Below are positions 29,296 to 40,537 of a stretch of DNA of 64,000 nucleotides, piece by piece. Made by a program: the position numbers and the translations under genes. The stretch's first letter is position 1; each line of letters starts with the position of its first letter. The notes beneath the pieces are model-generated. The model was not told the DNA's origin. It was given only the letters and a program-made list of their open reading frames with translations, and made no database searches. Location of the stretch: positions 186,001 through 250,000 of the forward strand of contig JJOH01000006.1 of the NCBI GenBank assembly GCA_000696115.1. Direction: 5' to 3'. The stretch is from Streptomyces olindensis (GTDB taxonomy: Bacteria > Actinomycetota > Actinomycetes > Streptomycetales > Streptomycetaceae).

Positions 29296-30168
29296 TCAGG
29301 CCGCCACGCCCCCGCCGAACACCTCGAAGAGCCGGGTCAGGCTGTCCTCCTCGTAGCCCTCCGCCGCCGCGCGCCGGAAGGTCTCCAGCACCGCGGCGGG
29401 CAGCGCCGGGTCCGCACCCGAGTCGCGCGTCGTGTGCACGACGTGGTCCAGGCTCGCCACGGCCATCGAGATCCGCTCGACGTCCCCCGCGTGCCGCCCC
29501 GCCTCGATCCGCGGTGTGTAGAAGTCGAGGAACTGGCCCATCCCGCCCAGCGTCCCGGCCGCGTACGGCGTGATCTCGGAGGGCTTGATGCCGTTGGCGT
29601 CCGCCAGCGCCAGCATGTGCAGCCAGGCGGTGAGGGTGGTCCAGAACAGGTCCATCTGGAGCTGGTAGTACAGCGCGGCCAGGCCCGGGTCCTCGCCCCG
29701 GTAGTCGGTGCCGGTGAGCACCTTCAGGACGTCCTCGTACTGCTCGAAGAGGTCCCGCGGGCCGCTGTAGAAGGTGTCGAACTCCTGCGAGCCGATGCCG
29801 GACGGCGGTGTCTGGACCCCGCCGGTGAGATGGCGCGCCCCGTGCCGTGCCGCCCAGGCCGCCCCCGTCCGGGCCCTGGCCGGCGTGTCCGAGCTGAGGT
29901 TGACCAGGACCCGGCCCTCCAGCGCCGCGGCGGCGGGCTCCAGCACGGCGTACATCGCGGCGTAGTCGGTCAGGCTCAGCACGACCACCTCGTGGGCGGT
30001 CAGCGCCTCCTCGACGGTGGCGGCGCACACCGCGCCCCGGGCCACCAGTTCGTCGGCGCGGCCCGGGGTGCGGTTCCAGACGGTGACCCGGTAGCCGGCG
30101 TCCAGATAGGCACCGGCCATAGCGCGGCCCATGGGGCCGAGGCCGATGACGGTCACGGACTTGTTCAT
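29296..30168 (-). CDS. Imine-reductase-like NAD(P)-dependent oxidoreductase
   Basis: The 290-residue enzyme has the N-terminal Rossmann motif GLGPMGRAMAGA, the NADP-selecting NRTPGRADELVARGA loop, and the all-helical C-terminal dimer domain, the length and pattern of imine reductases and beta-hydroxyacid dehydrogenases. The region GGVQTPPSGIGSQEFDTFYSGP recalls the IRED substrate region. It lacks the catalytic lysine of 6-phosphogluconate-type dehydrogenases in the usual context as far as I can see. The gene is divergent from a TetR regulator with two palindromic sites between. Confidence 0.82.
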   Translation of the reverse strand: MNKSVTVIGLGPMGRAMAGAYLDAGYRVTVWNRTPGRADELVARGAVCAATVEEALTAHEVVVLSLTDYAAMYAVLEPAAAALEGRVLVNLSSDTPARARTGAAWAARHGARHLTGGVQTPPSGIGSQEFDTFYSGPRDLFEQYEDVLKVLTGTDYRGEDPGLAALYYQLQMDLFWTTLTAWLHMLALADANGIKPSEITPYAAGTLGGMGQFLDFYTPRIEAGRHAGDVERISMAVASLDHVVHTTRDSGADPALPAAVLETFRRAAAEGYEEDSLTRLFEVFGGGVAA

Positions 30169-30224
30169 GGAGATCCCCCTCAGTTCACGGAACGGACGTA
30201 ACGGACGACGGGAGCACCCGTCGA

Positions 30225-30242
30225 CTAGAACGAACGCTCTAT
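30225..30242. promoter_or_regulatory. TetR operator, imperfect half-site copy
   Basis: CTAGAACGAACGCTCTAT differs at three positions from the perfect palindrome CTAGAGCGATCGCTCTAG at 30267-30284, 42 bp away. Both lie between the divergent reductase and TetR genes, so the TetR protein very likely binds them cooperatively or one per promoter. Confidence 0.7.
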
Positions 30243-30266
30243 CTAGAGAGGAACGTAGCACAGCGA

Positions 30267-30284
30267 CTAGAGCGATCGCTCTAG
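30267..30284. promoter_or_regulatory. TetR operator, perfect 18-bp palindrome
   Basis: CTAGAGCGATCGCTCTAG is a perfect 18-bp palindrome, 18 bp before the TetR GTG start. AT content and exact symmetry are unusual for this genome, so it is the likely self-control site of the adjacent TetR gene. Confidence 0.8.
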
Positions 30285-30301
30285 CCCGGTAAGGTGGTGG
30301 C

Positions 30302-30904
30302 GTGAAGACGAAGGCCCCGCACGATCTCGACACCGCCGGCACCCGCGAGCGGATCGTCCGTACGGCGTCACTCCTGATGCAGCGCCAGGGCTACGAAGGC
30401 ACCGGCATCAAGCAGATCTCCCGCGAGGCCGGGGCGACACTCGGCTCCGTCTACCACTTCTTCCCCGGCGGCAAGCAGGAGCTCGGCACGGCCGCCGTGC
30501 GGCTCGGCGACGAGGAGTTCACCGAGCTGCTGCGCGAGACCCTCGACGCCGAGCCGGATCCGGCCAAGGCCCTGCTCGCCCTCACCGCCTCCCTCGCCGA
30601 GGGGCTGCGCGACTCCGACTGGCTCGACGGCTGCCCGGTCACCTCCGCCGTCGTGGGCACGGCGACCAGCGCCCCCGCCATCCAGCAGGCGGCGGCCGAG
30701 GCGTTCGCGCGCTGGCGCGGAGTGGTCGCCGCGAAGCTCGTCACCGCCGGCTTCGCCGACACGGACGCCGAGGAGCTGGCCCACACGGTGATCGCCACCC
30801 TGGAGGGCGCCGAGCTGGCGGCCCAGGTCGCGCGCAGCGCGACGCCGCTGGAGGTGGCGGGCCGGCACCTGGCACGGCTGGTGGCCTCGTACCGGAACGG
30901 CTGA
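30302..30904 (+). CDS. TetR-family regulator (LmrA/YxaF-like)
   Basis: The 200-residue protein has the TetR helix-turn-helix at about 15-65 ([40 protein letters not shown]) and a helical ligand domain of the LmrA/YxaF type ([13 protein letters not shown], then [11 protein letters not shown]). The divergent reductase gene is its likely target because the palindromes lie between them. It is followed by the catabolic operon at 31050, but the gap of 145 bp makes read-through uncertain. Confidence 0.9.
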   Translation: MKTKAPHDLDTAGTRERIVRTASLLMQRQGYEGTGIKQISREAGATLGSVYHFFPGGKQELGTAAVRLGDEEFTELLRETLDAEPDPAKALLALTASLAEGLRDSDWLDGCPVTSAVVGTATSAPAIQQAAAEAFARWRGVVAAKLVTAGFADTDAEELAHTVIATLEGAELAAQVARSATPLEVAGRHLARLVASYRNG

Positions 30905-30959
30905 TCCCGCCGCCGGAGCACGTGCTTCCCCGCTCCGACTCGGCCGCCATATTTTCATG

Positions 30960-30971
30960 CAAGCATGCTTG
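30960..30971. promoter_or_regulatory. CAAGCATGCTTG palindrome upstream of the catabolic operon
   Basis: A perfect 12-bp palindrome lies 78 bp before the first gene of the operon, in an AT-rich patch. The TetR gene at the operon end (40525) could bind here, in the way of fatty-acid and amino-acid catabolism regulators. This is inferred from position and symmetry. Confidence 0.55.
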
Positions 30972-31049
30972 ATTGTTTACGGCCGCGCTGCCATGCTCCT
31001 CAGCACGCCGCACCACCCCGCACACCGCAGTGTCCCGAGGGGAGCGCCC

Positions 31050-31840
31050 GTGTCCGATCCGACGCCCGTGATCGACGACCTGCGCCGGGAGAGCGAGGAA
31101 CTCGACGGCCTCGTGGCCGGGTTGAGCGCCCGGCGCTGGACGCTCGCGACCCCCGCACCCGGCTGGACCGTGGCCCACCAGATCGCCCACCTCGCGTGGA
31201 CCGACCGCTCGGCCCTGCTCGCCGTCACGGACGCCGACGGCTTCCGCGCGCTGGTCGAGAAGGCCCTCGCCGCACCGGACTCCTTCGTCGACCAGGGCGC
31301 CGAGGAGGACGCCGGACTCCCGCCCGCCGCCCTGCTCGCCCGCTGGCGCGCGGCCCGTACGGCACTGGAGGAGGCCCTGCGCACCGCCCCGCCCAAGGCG
31401 CGCTTCCCCTGGTACGGGCCACCCATGTCGGCCGCCTCCATGGCAACGGCCCGCCTCATGGAGACCTGGGCCCATGGCCAGGATGTGGCCGACGCCCTGG
31501 GTGTGGTGCGCCCACCCACCGACCGGCTTCGGCATGTGGCCTGGCTCGGAGTACGGACCCGGGACTTCGCCTTCGGCGTGCACGGGCTGACTCCGCCCAC
31601 CACCCCCTTCCGCGTCGAACTCCGCGCCCCCTCCGGTGACCTGTGGACGTACGGCCCCGACGACGCCCCGCAGTCCGTCACCGGCCCCGCCCTCGACTTC
31701 TGCCTCCTGGTCACCCAACGCGCCCACCGCACCGACCTCGCCCTGCGCGCCGACGGCCCCGACGCCGACCGCTGGCTGGACATCGCGCAGGCCTTCGCCG
31801 GACCACCGGGAGGCGGCCGCCCGCCGAAGGGAGCCGCATC

Positions 31841-31844
<4 letters not shown>
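31050..31844 (+). CDS. TIGR03084-family, mycothiol-dependent maleylpyruvate-isomerase-fold protein
   Basis: The 264-residue protein has the DinB/MDMPI four-helix fold, with the putative metal triad His47 ([12 protein letters not shown], with His43 nearby), Glu137 and His141 ([11 protein letters not shown]). It is first in the operon and ends in GTGA overlapping the AtuA-like gene. GGAG sits 5 nt ahead of the GTG. In the family such proteins use mycothiol and a metal, but the reaction of TIGR03084 proteins is unknown. Its fixed place with AtuA-like genes suggests a detoxification or isomerisation step. Confidence 0.85.
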
Positions 31845-33540
<1,696 letters not shown>

Positions 33541-33544
<4 letters not shown>

Positions 33545-35139
33545 CCGTCCTGACCTCCGCGCTCGACACCGCCGGCGCCGACTTCCGGGCCAACCGGGAG
33601 GCGATGCTCGCCAAGCTCGCCGCACTCGACGCCGAGCACGCCAAGGCCCTCGCGGGCGGCGGCGAGAAGTACGTCGCACGGCATCGGGGGCGCGGCAAGC
33701 TCCTCGCCCGCGAGCGCATCGAACTGCTCCTCGACCCCGACACGCCCTTCCTGGAACTGTCCCCCCTGGCCGCCTGGGGCAGCGACCACACCGTCGGCGC
33801 GTCCCTGGTCACCGGCATCGGGGTCGTCGAGGGCGTCGAATGCCTGATCACCGCCAACGACCCGACCGTGCGAGGCGGAGCGAGCAACCCCTGGTCCCTG
33901 AAGAAGGCCCTGCGCGCCAACGACATCGCGCTCGCCAACCGGCTGCCCTGCATCAGCCTCGTCGAGTCCGGCGGCGCCGACCTGCCCTCCCAGAAGGAGA
34001 TCTTCATCCCCGGCGGCGCCATCTTCCGCGACCTCACCCGGCTGTCGGCCGCCGGCATCCCGACCCTCGCGGTCGTCTTCGGCAACTCCACCGCGGGAGG
34101 CGCCTACATCCCCGGCATGTCCGACCACGTGATCATGGTCAAGGAGCGGGCCAAGGTGTTCCTCGGCGGTCCGCCCCTGGTGAAGATGGCGACCGGGGAG
34201 GAGAGCGACGACGAGTCCCTGGGCGGCGCCGAGATGCACGCCCGCACCTCCGGCCTCGCCGACTACTTCGCCGTCGACGAGCAGGACGCGCTGCGCCAGG
34301 CCCGCCGCGTGGTCGCCCGCCTCAACCACCGCAAGGCCTACGACGATCCGGGCCCGGCCGAGCCGCCCAAGTACGACGCCGACGACCTCCTCGGCATCGT
34401 CCCCGGCGACCTGAAGAGCCCCTTCGACCCGCGCGAGGTCATCGCCCGGATCGTCGACGCCTCCGACTTCGACGAGTTCAAGCCGCTGTACGGCACGAGC
34501 CTGACGACCGGCTGGGCCACCCTCCACGGCTATCCCGTGGGAGTGCTGGCGAACGCCCGGGGCGTCCTCTTCAGCGAGGAGTCCCAGAAGGCCGCCCAGT
34601 TCATCCAGCTCGCCAACCAGCGCGACATCCCGCTGCTCTTCCTGCACAACACCACCGGCTACATGGTCGGCAAGGAGTACGAGCAGGGCGGCATCATCAA
34701 ACACGGCGCGATGATGATCAACGCCGTGTCCAATTCGAAGGTGCCGCACCTGTCGGTCCTCATGGGCGCCTCCTATGGCGCCGGCCACTACGGCATGTGC
34801 GGCCGCGCCTACGACCCGCGCTTCCTGTTCGCCTGGCCCAGCGCCAAGTCCGCCGTCATGGGCCCGCAGCAGCTCGCGGGCGTGCTGTCGATCGTCGCCC
34901 GCCAGTCGGCCGCCGCGAAGGGACAGCCGTACGACGACGAGGCCGACGCCGCGCTGCGCGCCATGGTCGAGCAGCAGATCGAGTCCGAGTCGCTGCCGAT
35001 GTTCCTGTCCGGGCGGCTCTACGACGACGGCGTCATCGACCCGCGCGACACCCGCACCGTCCTCGGCCTGTGCCTGTCCGCGATCCACACCGCCCCCTAC
35101 GAGGGCGCGCGCGGCGGCTTCGGCGTCTTCCGGATGTGA
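33541..35139 (+). CDS. Acyl-CoA carboxylase beta (carboxyltransferase) subunit
   Basis: The 532-residue protein has the N- and C-domains of biotin-dependent carboxyltransferases (SGGADLPSQKEIFIPGG, NTTGYMVGKEYEQGGIIKHGA, GASYGAGHYGMCGRAYDPRF). Sequence and length resemble methylcrotonyl- or geranyl-CoA carboxylase beta chains more than acetyl/propionyl ones, judged from the PSQKEIFIP and GMCGRAYDP runs. It should transfer CO2 from biotin to a beta-methyl or gamma carbon of an unsaturated acyl-CoA. It is coupled to the AtuA-like gene before it and the biotin carboxylase after it. Confidence 0.92.
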
Positions 35140-35149
35140 GGAACCTTCA

Positions 35150-37000
35150 GTGATCACTTCTGTGCTGGTCGCCAACCGGGGCGAGATCGCCTGCCGCGTC
35201 TTCCGCACCTGCCGCGAGCTGGGCATCCGTACGGTCGCCGTGCACTCGGACGCCGACGCGCACGCCCTCCACGCGCGCGTGGCCGACGCCAGCGTCCGCC
35301 TCCCGGGGGAGGCGCCCGCCGACACCTACCTGCGCGGCGACCTGATCGTGAAGGCGGCCGTCGCGGCCGGAGCGGACGCCGTGCACCCCGGCTACGGCTT
35401 CCTCTCCGAGAACGCCGACTTCGCCCGGGCCGTCCTGGACGCCGGCCTGACCTGGATCGGCCCGCCCCCCGAGGCCATCGAGGCGATGGCGTCCAAGACC
35501 CGCGCCAAGCAACTCATGGGCATCGAGCCCCTCACCGAGGTCACCGAGGCCGACCTGCCCGTGCTGGTGAAGGCGGCCGCGGGCGGCGGCGGCCGCGGCA
35601 TGCGCGTCGTACGGCGCCTGACGGACCTGGACGCCGAACTGGCCGCGGCGCGCGCGGAAGCGGCGAGCGCCTTCGGCGACGGCGAGGTCTTCGTCGAGCC
35701 GTACGTCGAGCACGGCCGCCACGTCGAGGTGCAGATCCTCGCCGACACGCACGGCACGGTATGGCCGCTCGGCACCCGCGACTGCTCCCTCCAGCGCCGC
35801 CACCAGAAGGTCATCGAGGAGGCCCCGGCCCCCGGACTCCCCGGCGAACTGGAGGAGGAACTGCACGCCCTCGCCGTACAGGCGGCGCGGGCCGTGGACT
35901 ACGTGGGCGCCGGCACGGTCGAGTTCCTCGTCGCCGACGGCAGGGCCCACTTCCTGGAGATGAACACCCGCCTCCAGGTCGAACACCCGGTGACCGAGGC
36001 CGTGTTCGGCATCGACCTGGTCGCGGAACAGATCCGTGTCGCCGAGGGCCACCCCCTCGACCCCGAGCCGCCCCGCGCGCGGGGCCACGCCGTGGAGGCC
36101 CGCCTGTACGCCGAGGACCCCGCCCGGGACTGGTCCCCGCAGACCGGCCGCCTGCACCGCCTCGCCCCGCCCGAAGGCATCCGCCTCGACACCGGCTACA
36201 CCGACGGCGACACCATCGGCGTCCACTACGACCCGATGATCGCCAAAGTCGTGGCCCACGCCCCCACCCGCCCGGAGGCCGTCCGCAAGCTCGCCTCCGC
36301 CCTGGAACGAGCCGCGATCCACGGCCCCGTCACCAACCGCGACCTCCTGGTCCGCTCGCTGCGCCACCCCGAGTACACCGCGGCCCGCATGGACACCGGC
36401 TTCTACGACCGCCACCTCCCGGACCTGACCGAGCCGTCCCCCGACCCGCACGCCCCCCTGGCCGCCGCCCTCGCCGACGCCCACGCCCGCTCCCGCCCCG
36501 GCTTCGGCGGCTGGCGCAACGTCCCCTCGCAGCCGCAGACCAAGCGCTACCTGATGGCGGGGGAGGAGCACGAGGCCCGCTACCGGCACGGCAGGCGGGG
36601 CCTGGAGGCGGACGGGGTGCGGGTGGTGCACGCCGACGCGCGTCTCGTGATCCTCGAAGTGGACGAGGTCCGGCGCCGCTTCGAGGTCTCCCGCCACGGC
36701 GATCAGGTCTACGTCAACACCACCGCCCTCACCGCCCTGCCCCGCTTCCCCGACCCCACCGCACAGCACGCCCCCGGCTCCCTCCTGGCCCCCATGCCGG
36801 GCACGGTCGTCCGCGTGGCCGACGGCCTCACGGCGGGAGCACCGGTGAAAGCCGGCGAGCCCCTCCTCTGGCTGGAGGCGATGAAGATGCAGCACAAGAT
36901 CACCGCGCCGGCCACGGGAACGCTGACCGACCTGTGCGTCGCACCAGGGCAACAGGTCGAGCCGGGCGCCCTGCTGGCTGTGGTGAAGGAAGCCTCTTAA
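35150..37000 (+). CDS. Biotin carboxylase/biotin carboxyl carrier alpha subunit
   Basis: The 616-residue protein has the biotin carboxylase ATP-grasp domain (LVANRGEIACRVFRTCREL, GYGFLSENADFA, VKAAAGGGGRGM, EMNTRLQVEHPVTE) and a C-terminal biotinyl domain with EAMKMQH, biotin Lys579. The loop between AKQLM and PVLVKAAAGG is about 15-20 residues shorter than usual, although the GGGG motif is intact. It is the ATP-driven partner of the beta subunit, and AGGA precedes the GTG. The clustering with DUF1446 and CoA ligase genes suggests a geranyl- or methylcrotonyl-type carboxylase. Confidence 0.9.
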   Translation: MITSVLVANRGEIACRVFRTCRELGIRTVAVHSDADAHALHARVADASVRLPGEAPADTYLRGDLIVKAAVAAGADAVHPGYGFLSENADFARAVLDAGLTWIGPPPEAIEAMASKTRAKQLMGIEPLTEVTEADLPVLVKAAAGGGGRGMRVVRRLTDLDAELAAARAEAASAFGDGEVFVEPYVEHGRHVEVQILADTHGTVWPLGTRDCSLQRRHQKVIEEAPAPGLPGELEEELHALAVQAARAVDYVGAGTVEFLVADGRAHFLEMNTRLQVEHPVTEAVFGIDLVAEQIRVAEGHPLDPEPPRARGHAVEARLYAEDPARDWSPQTGRLHRLAPPEGIRLDTGYTDGDTIGVHYDPMIAKVVAHAPTRPEAVRKLASALERAAIHGPVTNRDLLVRSLRHPEYTAARMDTGFYDRHLPDLTEPSPDPHAPLAAALADAHARSRPGFGGWRNVPSQPQTKRYLMAGEEHEARYRHGRRGLEADGVRVVHADARLVILEVDEVRRRFEVSRHGDQVYVNTTALTALPRFPDPTAQHAPGSLLAPMPGTVVRVADGLTAGAPVKAGEPLLWLEAMKMQHKITAPATGTLTDLCVAPGQQVEPGALLAVVKEAS

Positions 37001-37080
37001 GGGCGCGGGGCCGCATCGATGTGCGGCTCCGCCGCGTGAGCGCGACAAGCCACATCCGGCCCGCACCGAAAGGACTTCCG

Positions 37081-38208
37081 ATGGACACCGAAGACCACAA
37101 GGCGCTCCGAGAAGCCGTCGCCGCCCTGGGCAAACGCCACGGCCGCGAAGGCGACCCCGATCAACTCTGGGCCGAGGCAGGCAAACTCGGCTACCTGGGC
37201 GTCAACCTGCCGGAGGCACACGGCGGTGGAGGCGGCGGCATCTCCGAACTCTCCATCGTCCTCGAAGAACTCGGCGCCGCCGGCTGCCCCCTCCTCATGC
37301 TGGTGGTCTCACCGGCGATCTGCGGCACGGTCATAGCCCGCTTCGGCACAGCGGCACAGAAGGAAACCTGGCTCCCCGGCCTGTCCGACGGCACCCGCCG
37401 GATGGCCTTCGGCATCACCGAACCCGACGCCGGCTCCAACAGCCACCGCATCACCACCACCGCCCGCCGCGACCCGGACACCGGGGACTGGATCCTCACC
37501 GGCCGCAAGGTCTTCATCTCCGGCGTCGACATCGCGGACGCGACCCTCATCGTCGGCCGCACCGAAGACGCCCGCACCGGCCGCCTCAAGCCCTGCCTGT
37601 TCATCGTCCCGCGCGACGCCCCCGGCTTCACCCGCCGCCCCATCGACATGGAACTCCACGCGGCGGAGAAGCAGTTCGAACTCGTCCTGGACGACGTACG
37701 CCTGCCCGCCGACGCCCTCGTCGGCGACGAGGACGCGGGCCTCCTCCAGCTCTTCGCCGGCCTCAACCCCGAACGCATCATGACGGCCGCCTTCGCGATC
37801 GGCATGGGCCGGTACGCCCTCGCCAAAGCCGTCGAGTACGCCCGCGACCGCACCGTCTGGAACACCCCCATCGGCGCCCACCAGGCCATCGCCCACCCCC
37901 TCGCCCAGGCCCACATCGACCTCGAACTCGCCCGCCTGATGATGCAGAAGGCCGCCGCCCTCTACGACGCCGGCGACGACCTGGGCGCCGGAGAGGCCGC
38001 CAACATGGCCAAGTACGCCGCAGGGGAGGCCTGCGTGAAGGCCGTCGACCAGGCCGTGCACACCCTCGGCGGCAACGGCCTCACCCGCGAGTACGGCCTC
38101 GCCTCGCTGATAACGGCCGCGCGCGTGGCTCGTATCGCGCCGGTCAGCCGGGAGATGATTCTCAACTACGTCTCCCACCAGACCCTGGGCCTGCCCAAGT
38201 CGTACTGA
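37081..38208 (+). CDS. Acyl-CoA dehydrogenase
   Basis: The 375-residue flavoenzyme has the ACAD signature FGITEPDAGSNSHRI, the FAD-binding loop VFISGVDIADA, and the C-terminal segment HTLGGNGLTREYGL, RIAPVSREMIL. The usual EGT near the end, where the catalytic Glu often lies, is replaced by APVSRE, as in FadE/AtuD/CitD-like enzymes. A strong AAGGA 6 nt upstream supports the start. It would produce the 2,3-enoyl-CoA that the carboxylase works on. It sits between the carboxylase and the CoA ligase genes. Confidence 0.9.
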   Translation: MDTEDHKALREAVAALGKRHGREGDPDQLWAEAGKLGYLGVNLPEAHGGGGGGISELSIVLEELGAAGCPLLMLVVSPAICGTVIARFGTAAQKETWLPGLSDGTRRMAFGITEPDAGSNSHRITTTARRDPDTGDWILTGRKVFISGVDIADATLIVGRTEDARTGRLKPCLFIVPRDAPGFTRRPIDMELHAAEKQFELVLDDVRLPADALVGDEDAGLLQLFAGLNPERIMTAAFAIGMGRYALAKAVEYARDRTVWNTPIGAHQAIAHPLAQAHIDLELARLMMQKAAALYDAGDDLGAGEAANMAKYAAGEACVKAVDQAVHTLGGNGLTREYGLASLITAARVARIAPVSREMILNYVSHQTLGLPKSY

Positions 38209-38237
38209 GACGGCCCGCGCGCGAGGAGGAACCAGCC

Positions 38238-39806
38238 ATGTTCCGCAGCGAGTACGCAGACGTCCCGCCCGTCGACCTCCCCATCCACGACGCCGTCCTG
38301 GCCCGGGCCGCCGAGTTCGGCGACATCCCGGCCCTCATCGACGGCACCGACGGCACCACCCTCTCGTACGAGCAGGTGGACCGGTTCCACCGGCGCGTCG
38401 CCGCCGCCCTCGCCGAGGCCGGCGTCCGCAAGGGCGACGTCCTCGCCCTGCACAGCCCCAACACCGTCGCCTTCCCCACCGCGTTCTACGCCGCCACGCG
38501 CGCGGGTGCCACCGTCACCACCGTGCACCCGCTCGCCACCGCCCAGGAGTTCGCCAAGCAGCTCACCGACTCGGCGGCCCGCTGGATCATCACCGTCTCA
38601 CCCCTGCTGGACATCGCCCGCCGGGCCGCCGAACTCGCGGGCGGCGTCCGCGAGATCTTCGTCTGCGACAGCGCGACCGGTCACCGCTCCCTGATCGACA
38701 TGCTGGCCACCACCGCCCCCGAGCCGCGGATCGACGTCGACCCCGCCGAGGACGTCGCGGCCCTGCCGTACTCCTCCGGCACCACCGGCACCCCCAAGGG
38801 CGTGATGCTCACCCACCGGCAGATCGCCACCAACCTCGCGCAACTCCACCCGGCGATACCCGCCGGCCCGGGAGACCGCGTCCTGGCGGTCCTGCCCTTC
38901 TTCCACATCTACGGCCTCACGGCCCTCATGAACGCCCCCCTCCGGCAGGGCGCCACGGTCGTCGTCCTGCCCCGCTTCGACCTGGAACAGTTCCTCGGGG
39001 CCATCCAGAACCACCGCATCACCGCCCTGTACGTGGCCCCGCCGATCGTGCTCGCCCTCGCCAAGCACCCAGCCGTCGCCCAGTACGACCTGTCGTCCCT
39101 GAAGTACATCGTCAGCGCCGCCGCCCCCCTGGACGCCCGCCTCGCCGCCGCCTGCTCCCAACGCCTGGGCCTGCCGCCCGTCGGCCAGGCCTACGGCATG
39201 ACGGAACTGTCACCCGGCACCCACGTCGTCCCCCTGGACGCCATGCGCGACGCGCCCCCCGGCACGGTCGGCAAGCTCATCGCCGGCACCGAGATGCGCA
39301 TCGTCTCCCTCGACGACCCCGGCAAGGACCTCCCCGCCGGCGAATCCGGCGAGATCCTCATCCGCGGCCCCCAGATCATGAAGGGCTACCTCGGCCGCCC
39401 CGACGCCACCGCCGCGATGATCGACACCGACGGCTGGCTGCACACCGGGGACGTGGGCCACGTGGACGAGGACGGCTGGCTGTTCGTCGTCGACCGCGTC
39501 AAGGAGCTCATCAAGTACAAGGGCTTCCAGGTGGCCCCCGCCGAGCTGGAGGCCCTCCTCCTCAGCCACCCGGACATCGCCGACGCCGCCGTCATCGGCA
39601 GGTACGACGACGACGGCAACGAGACCCCGCACGCGTACGTCGTCCGCCGACCCGCCGCCACCGGCCTCTCCGAGGCGGAGATCATGATGTACGTCGCCGA
39701 ACGCGTGGCCCCGTACAAGCGGATCCGCCACGTCACCTTCATCGACGGCGTTCCCCGCGCGGCCTCCGGCAAGATCCTCCGCCGACAGCTCAGGGAGAGC
39801 GCATGA
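38238..39806 (+). CDS. ccl: Cinnamate/4-coumarate-CoA ligase (ScCCL-like)
   Basis: The 522-residue adenylate-forming enzyme has the P-loop SSGTTGTPKG, the A8-type GWLHTGDVG, core LIKYKGFQVAPAELE and C-terminal PRAASGKILRR with the catalytic lysine. From memory it is nearly identical in start (MFRSEYADVPPVDLPIHDAVL) and length to ScCCL of S. coelicolor, which activates cinnamate and 4-coumarate. The operon around it has AtuA and carboxylase genes, so a substrate beyond cinnamates is possible. GGAGGA precedes the ATG; the next gene overlaps by ATGA. Confidence 0.93.
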   Translation: MFRSEYADVPPVDLPIHDAVLARAAEFGDIPALIDGTDGTTLSYEQVDRFHRRVAAALAEAGVRKGDVLALHSPNTVAFPTAFYAATRAGATVTTVHPLATAQEFAKQLTDSAARWIITVSPLLDIARRAAELAGGVREIFVCDSATGHRSLIDMLATTAPEPRIDVDPAEDVAALPYSSGTTGTPKGVMLTHRQIATNLAQLHPAIPAGPGDRVLAVLPFFHIYGLTALMNAPLRQGATVVVLPRFDLEQFLGAIQNHRITALYVAPPIVLALAKHPAVAQYDLSSLKYIVSAAAPLDARLAAACSQRLGLPPVGQAYGMTELSPGTHVVPLDAMRDAPPGTVGKLIAGTEMRIVSLDDPGKDLPAGESGEILIRGPQIMKGYLGRPDATAAMIDTDGWLHTGDVGHVDEDGWLFVVDRVKELIKYKGFQVAPAELEALLLSHPDIADAAVIGRYDDDGNETPHAYVVRRPAATGLSEAEIMMYVAERVAPYKRIRHVTFIDGVPRAASGKILRRQLRESA

Positions 39807-40537
39807 CCCTCGTGACCCGCACACGCGCGCGTGCCGTGGAGACGCTGACCCTCGACTCACCGGACAACCGCAACGCGCTCTCGGCGACCCTCGTCGGCGC
39901 ACTGTCCGACGCCCTGACGGACGCGGGCAAGGACACCGACGTCCGCGCCGTCGTCCTCACCCACACCGGCAACACGTTCAGCGCCGGCGCCGACCTCAAG
40001 GACCCCCCACCCCCCGAGGCCCTCGTCGCCCTGCTCCGCCAGATCGTCGAACTGCCCAAACCGGTCGTCGCCCGCGTCACCGGCCACGTCCGCGCGGGCG
40101 GCCTCGGCCTCCTGGCCGCCTGCGACATCGCCGCCGCCTCCTCCGAGGCCACCTTCGCCTTCACGGAGGTCCGCATCGGCGTCGCCCCCGCGGTGATCTC
40201 CCTGCCCCTGCTCCCGCGCACGGACCCGCGCGCCCTGTCCCGCTACTACCTCACCGGCGAACGCTTCGACGCGGCGCAGGCGACCAGGACGGGCCTGCTC
40301 ACCACGCACGGCGACGACGTGGACGCGACCCTCTCACCCATCCTCGACGGCCTGCGCCGCTCCGCCCCCGATGCCCTGGCCGAGACGAAACGGCTGCTCA
40401 CGACTAGGGTGCTGGAAGCCTTCCACCGGGACGCGGCCGACCTGACCGCGCTCTCGGCCCGGCTGTTCTCCTCCCCGCAGGCACGCGAAGGAATGACGGC
40501 CTTCCTCGAACGACGGGATCCGGCATGGGTGGTGTGA
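39803..40537 (+). CDS. Enoyl-CoA hydratase/isomerase family protein
   Basis: The 244-residue crotonase-fold protein has the oxyanion-hole segment NTFSAGADLKD and HVRAGGLGLLAACDIAAAS, TFAFTEVRIGVAPAV. The first catalytic Glu usually follows GG near the L-x-x-x-C-D run, and this segment is shortened, so its exact catalysis is uncertain. In the pathway it would hydrate the carboxylated enoyl-CoA, as in isohexenyl- or methylglutaconyl-CoA hydratases. It is coupled by ATGA to the ligase gene. Confidence 0.87.
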   Translation: MTLVTRTRARAVETLTLDSPDNRNALSATLVGALSDALTDAGKDTDVRAVVLTHTGNTFSAGADLKDPPPPEALVALLRQIVELPKPVVARVTGHVRAGGLGLLAACDIAAASSEATFAFTEVRIGVAPAVISLPLLPRTDPRALSRYYLTGERFDAAQATRTGLLTTHGDDVDATLSPILDGLRRSAPDALAETKRLLTTRVLEAFHRDAADLTALSARLFSSPQAREGMTAFLERRDPAWVV

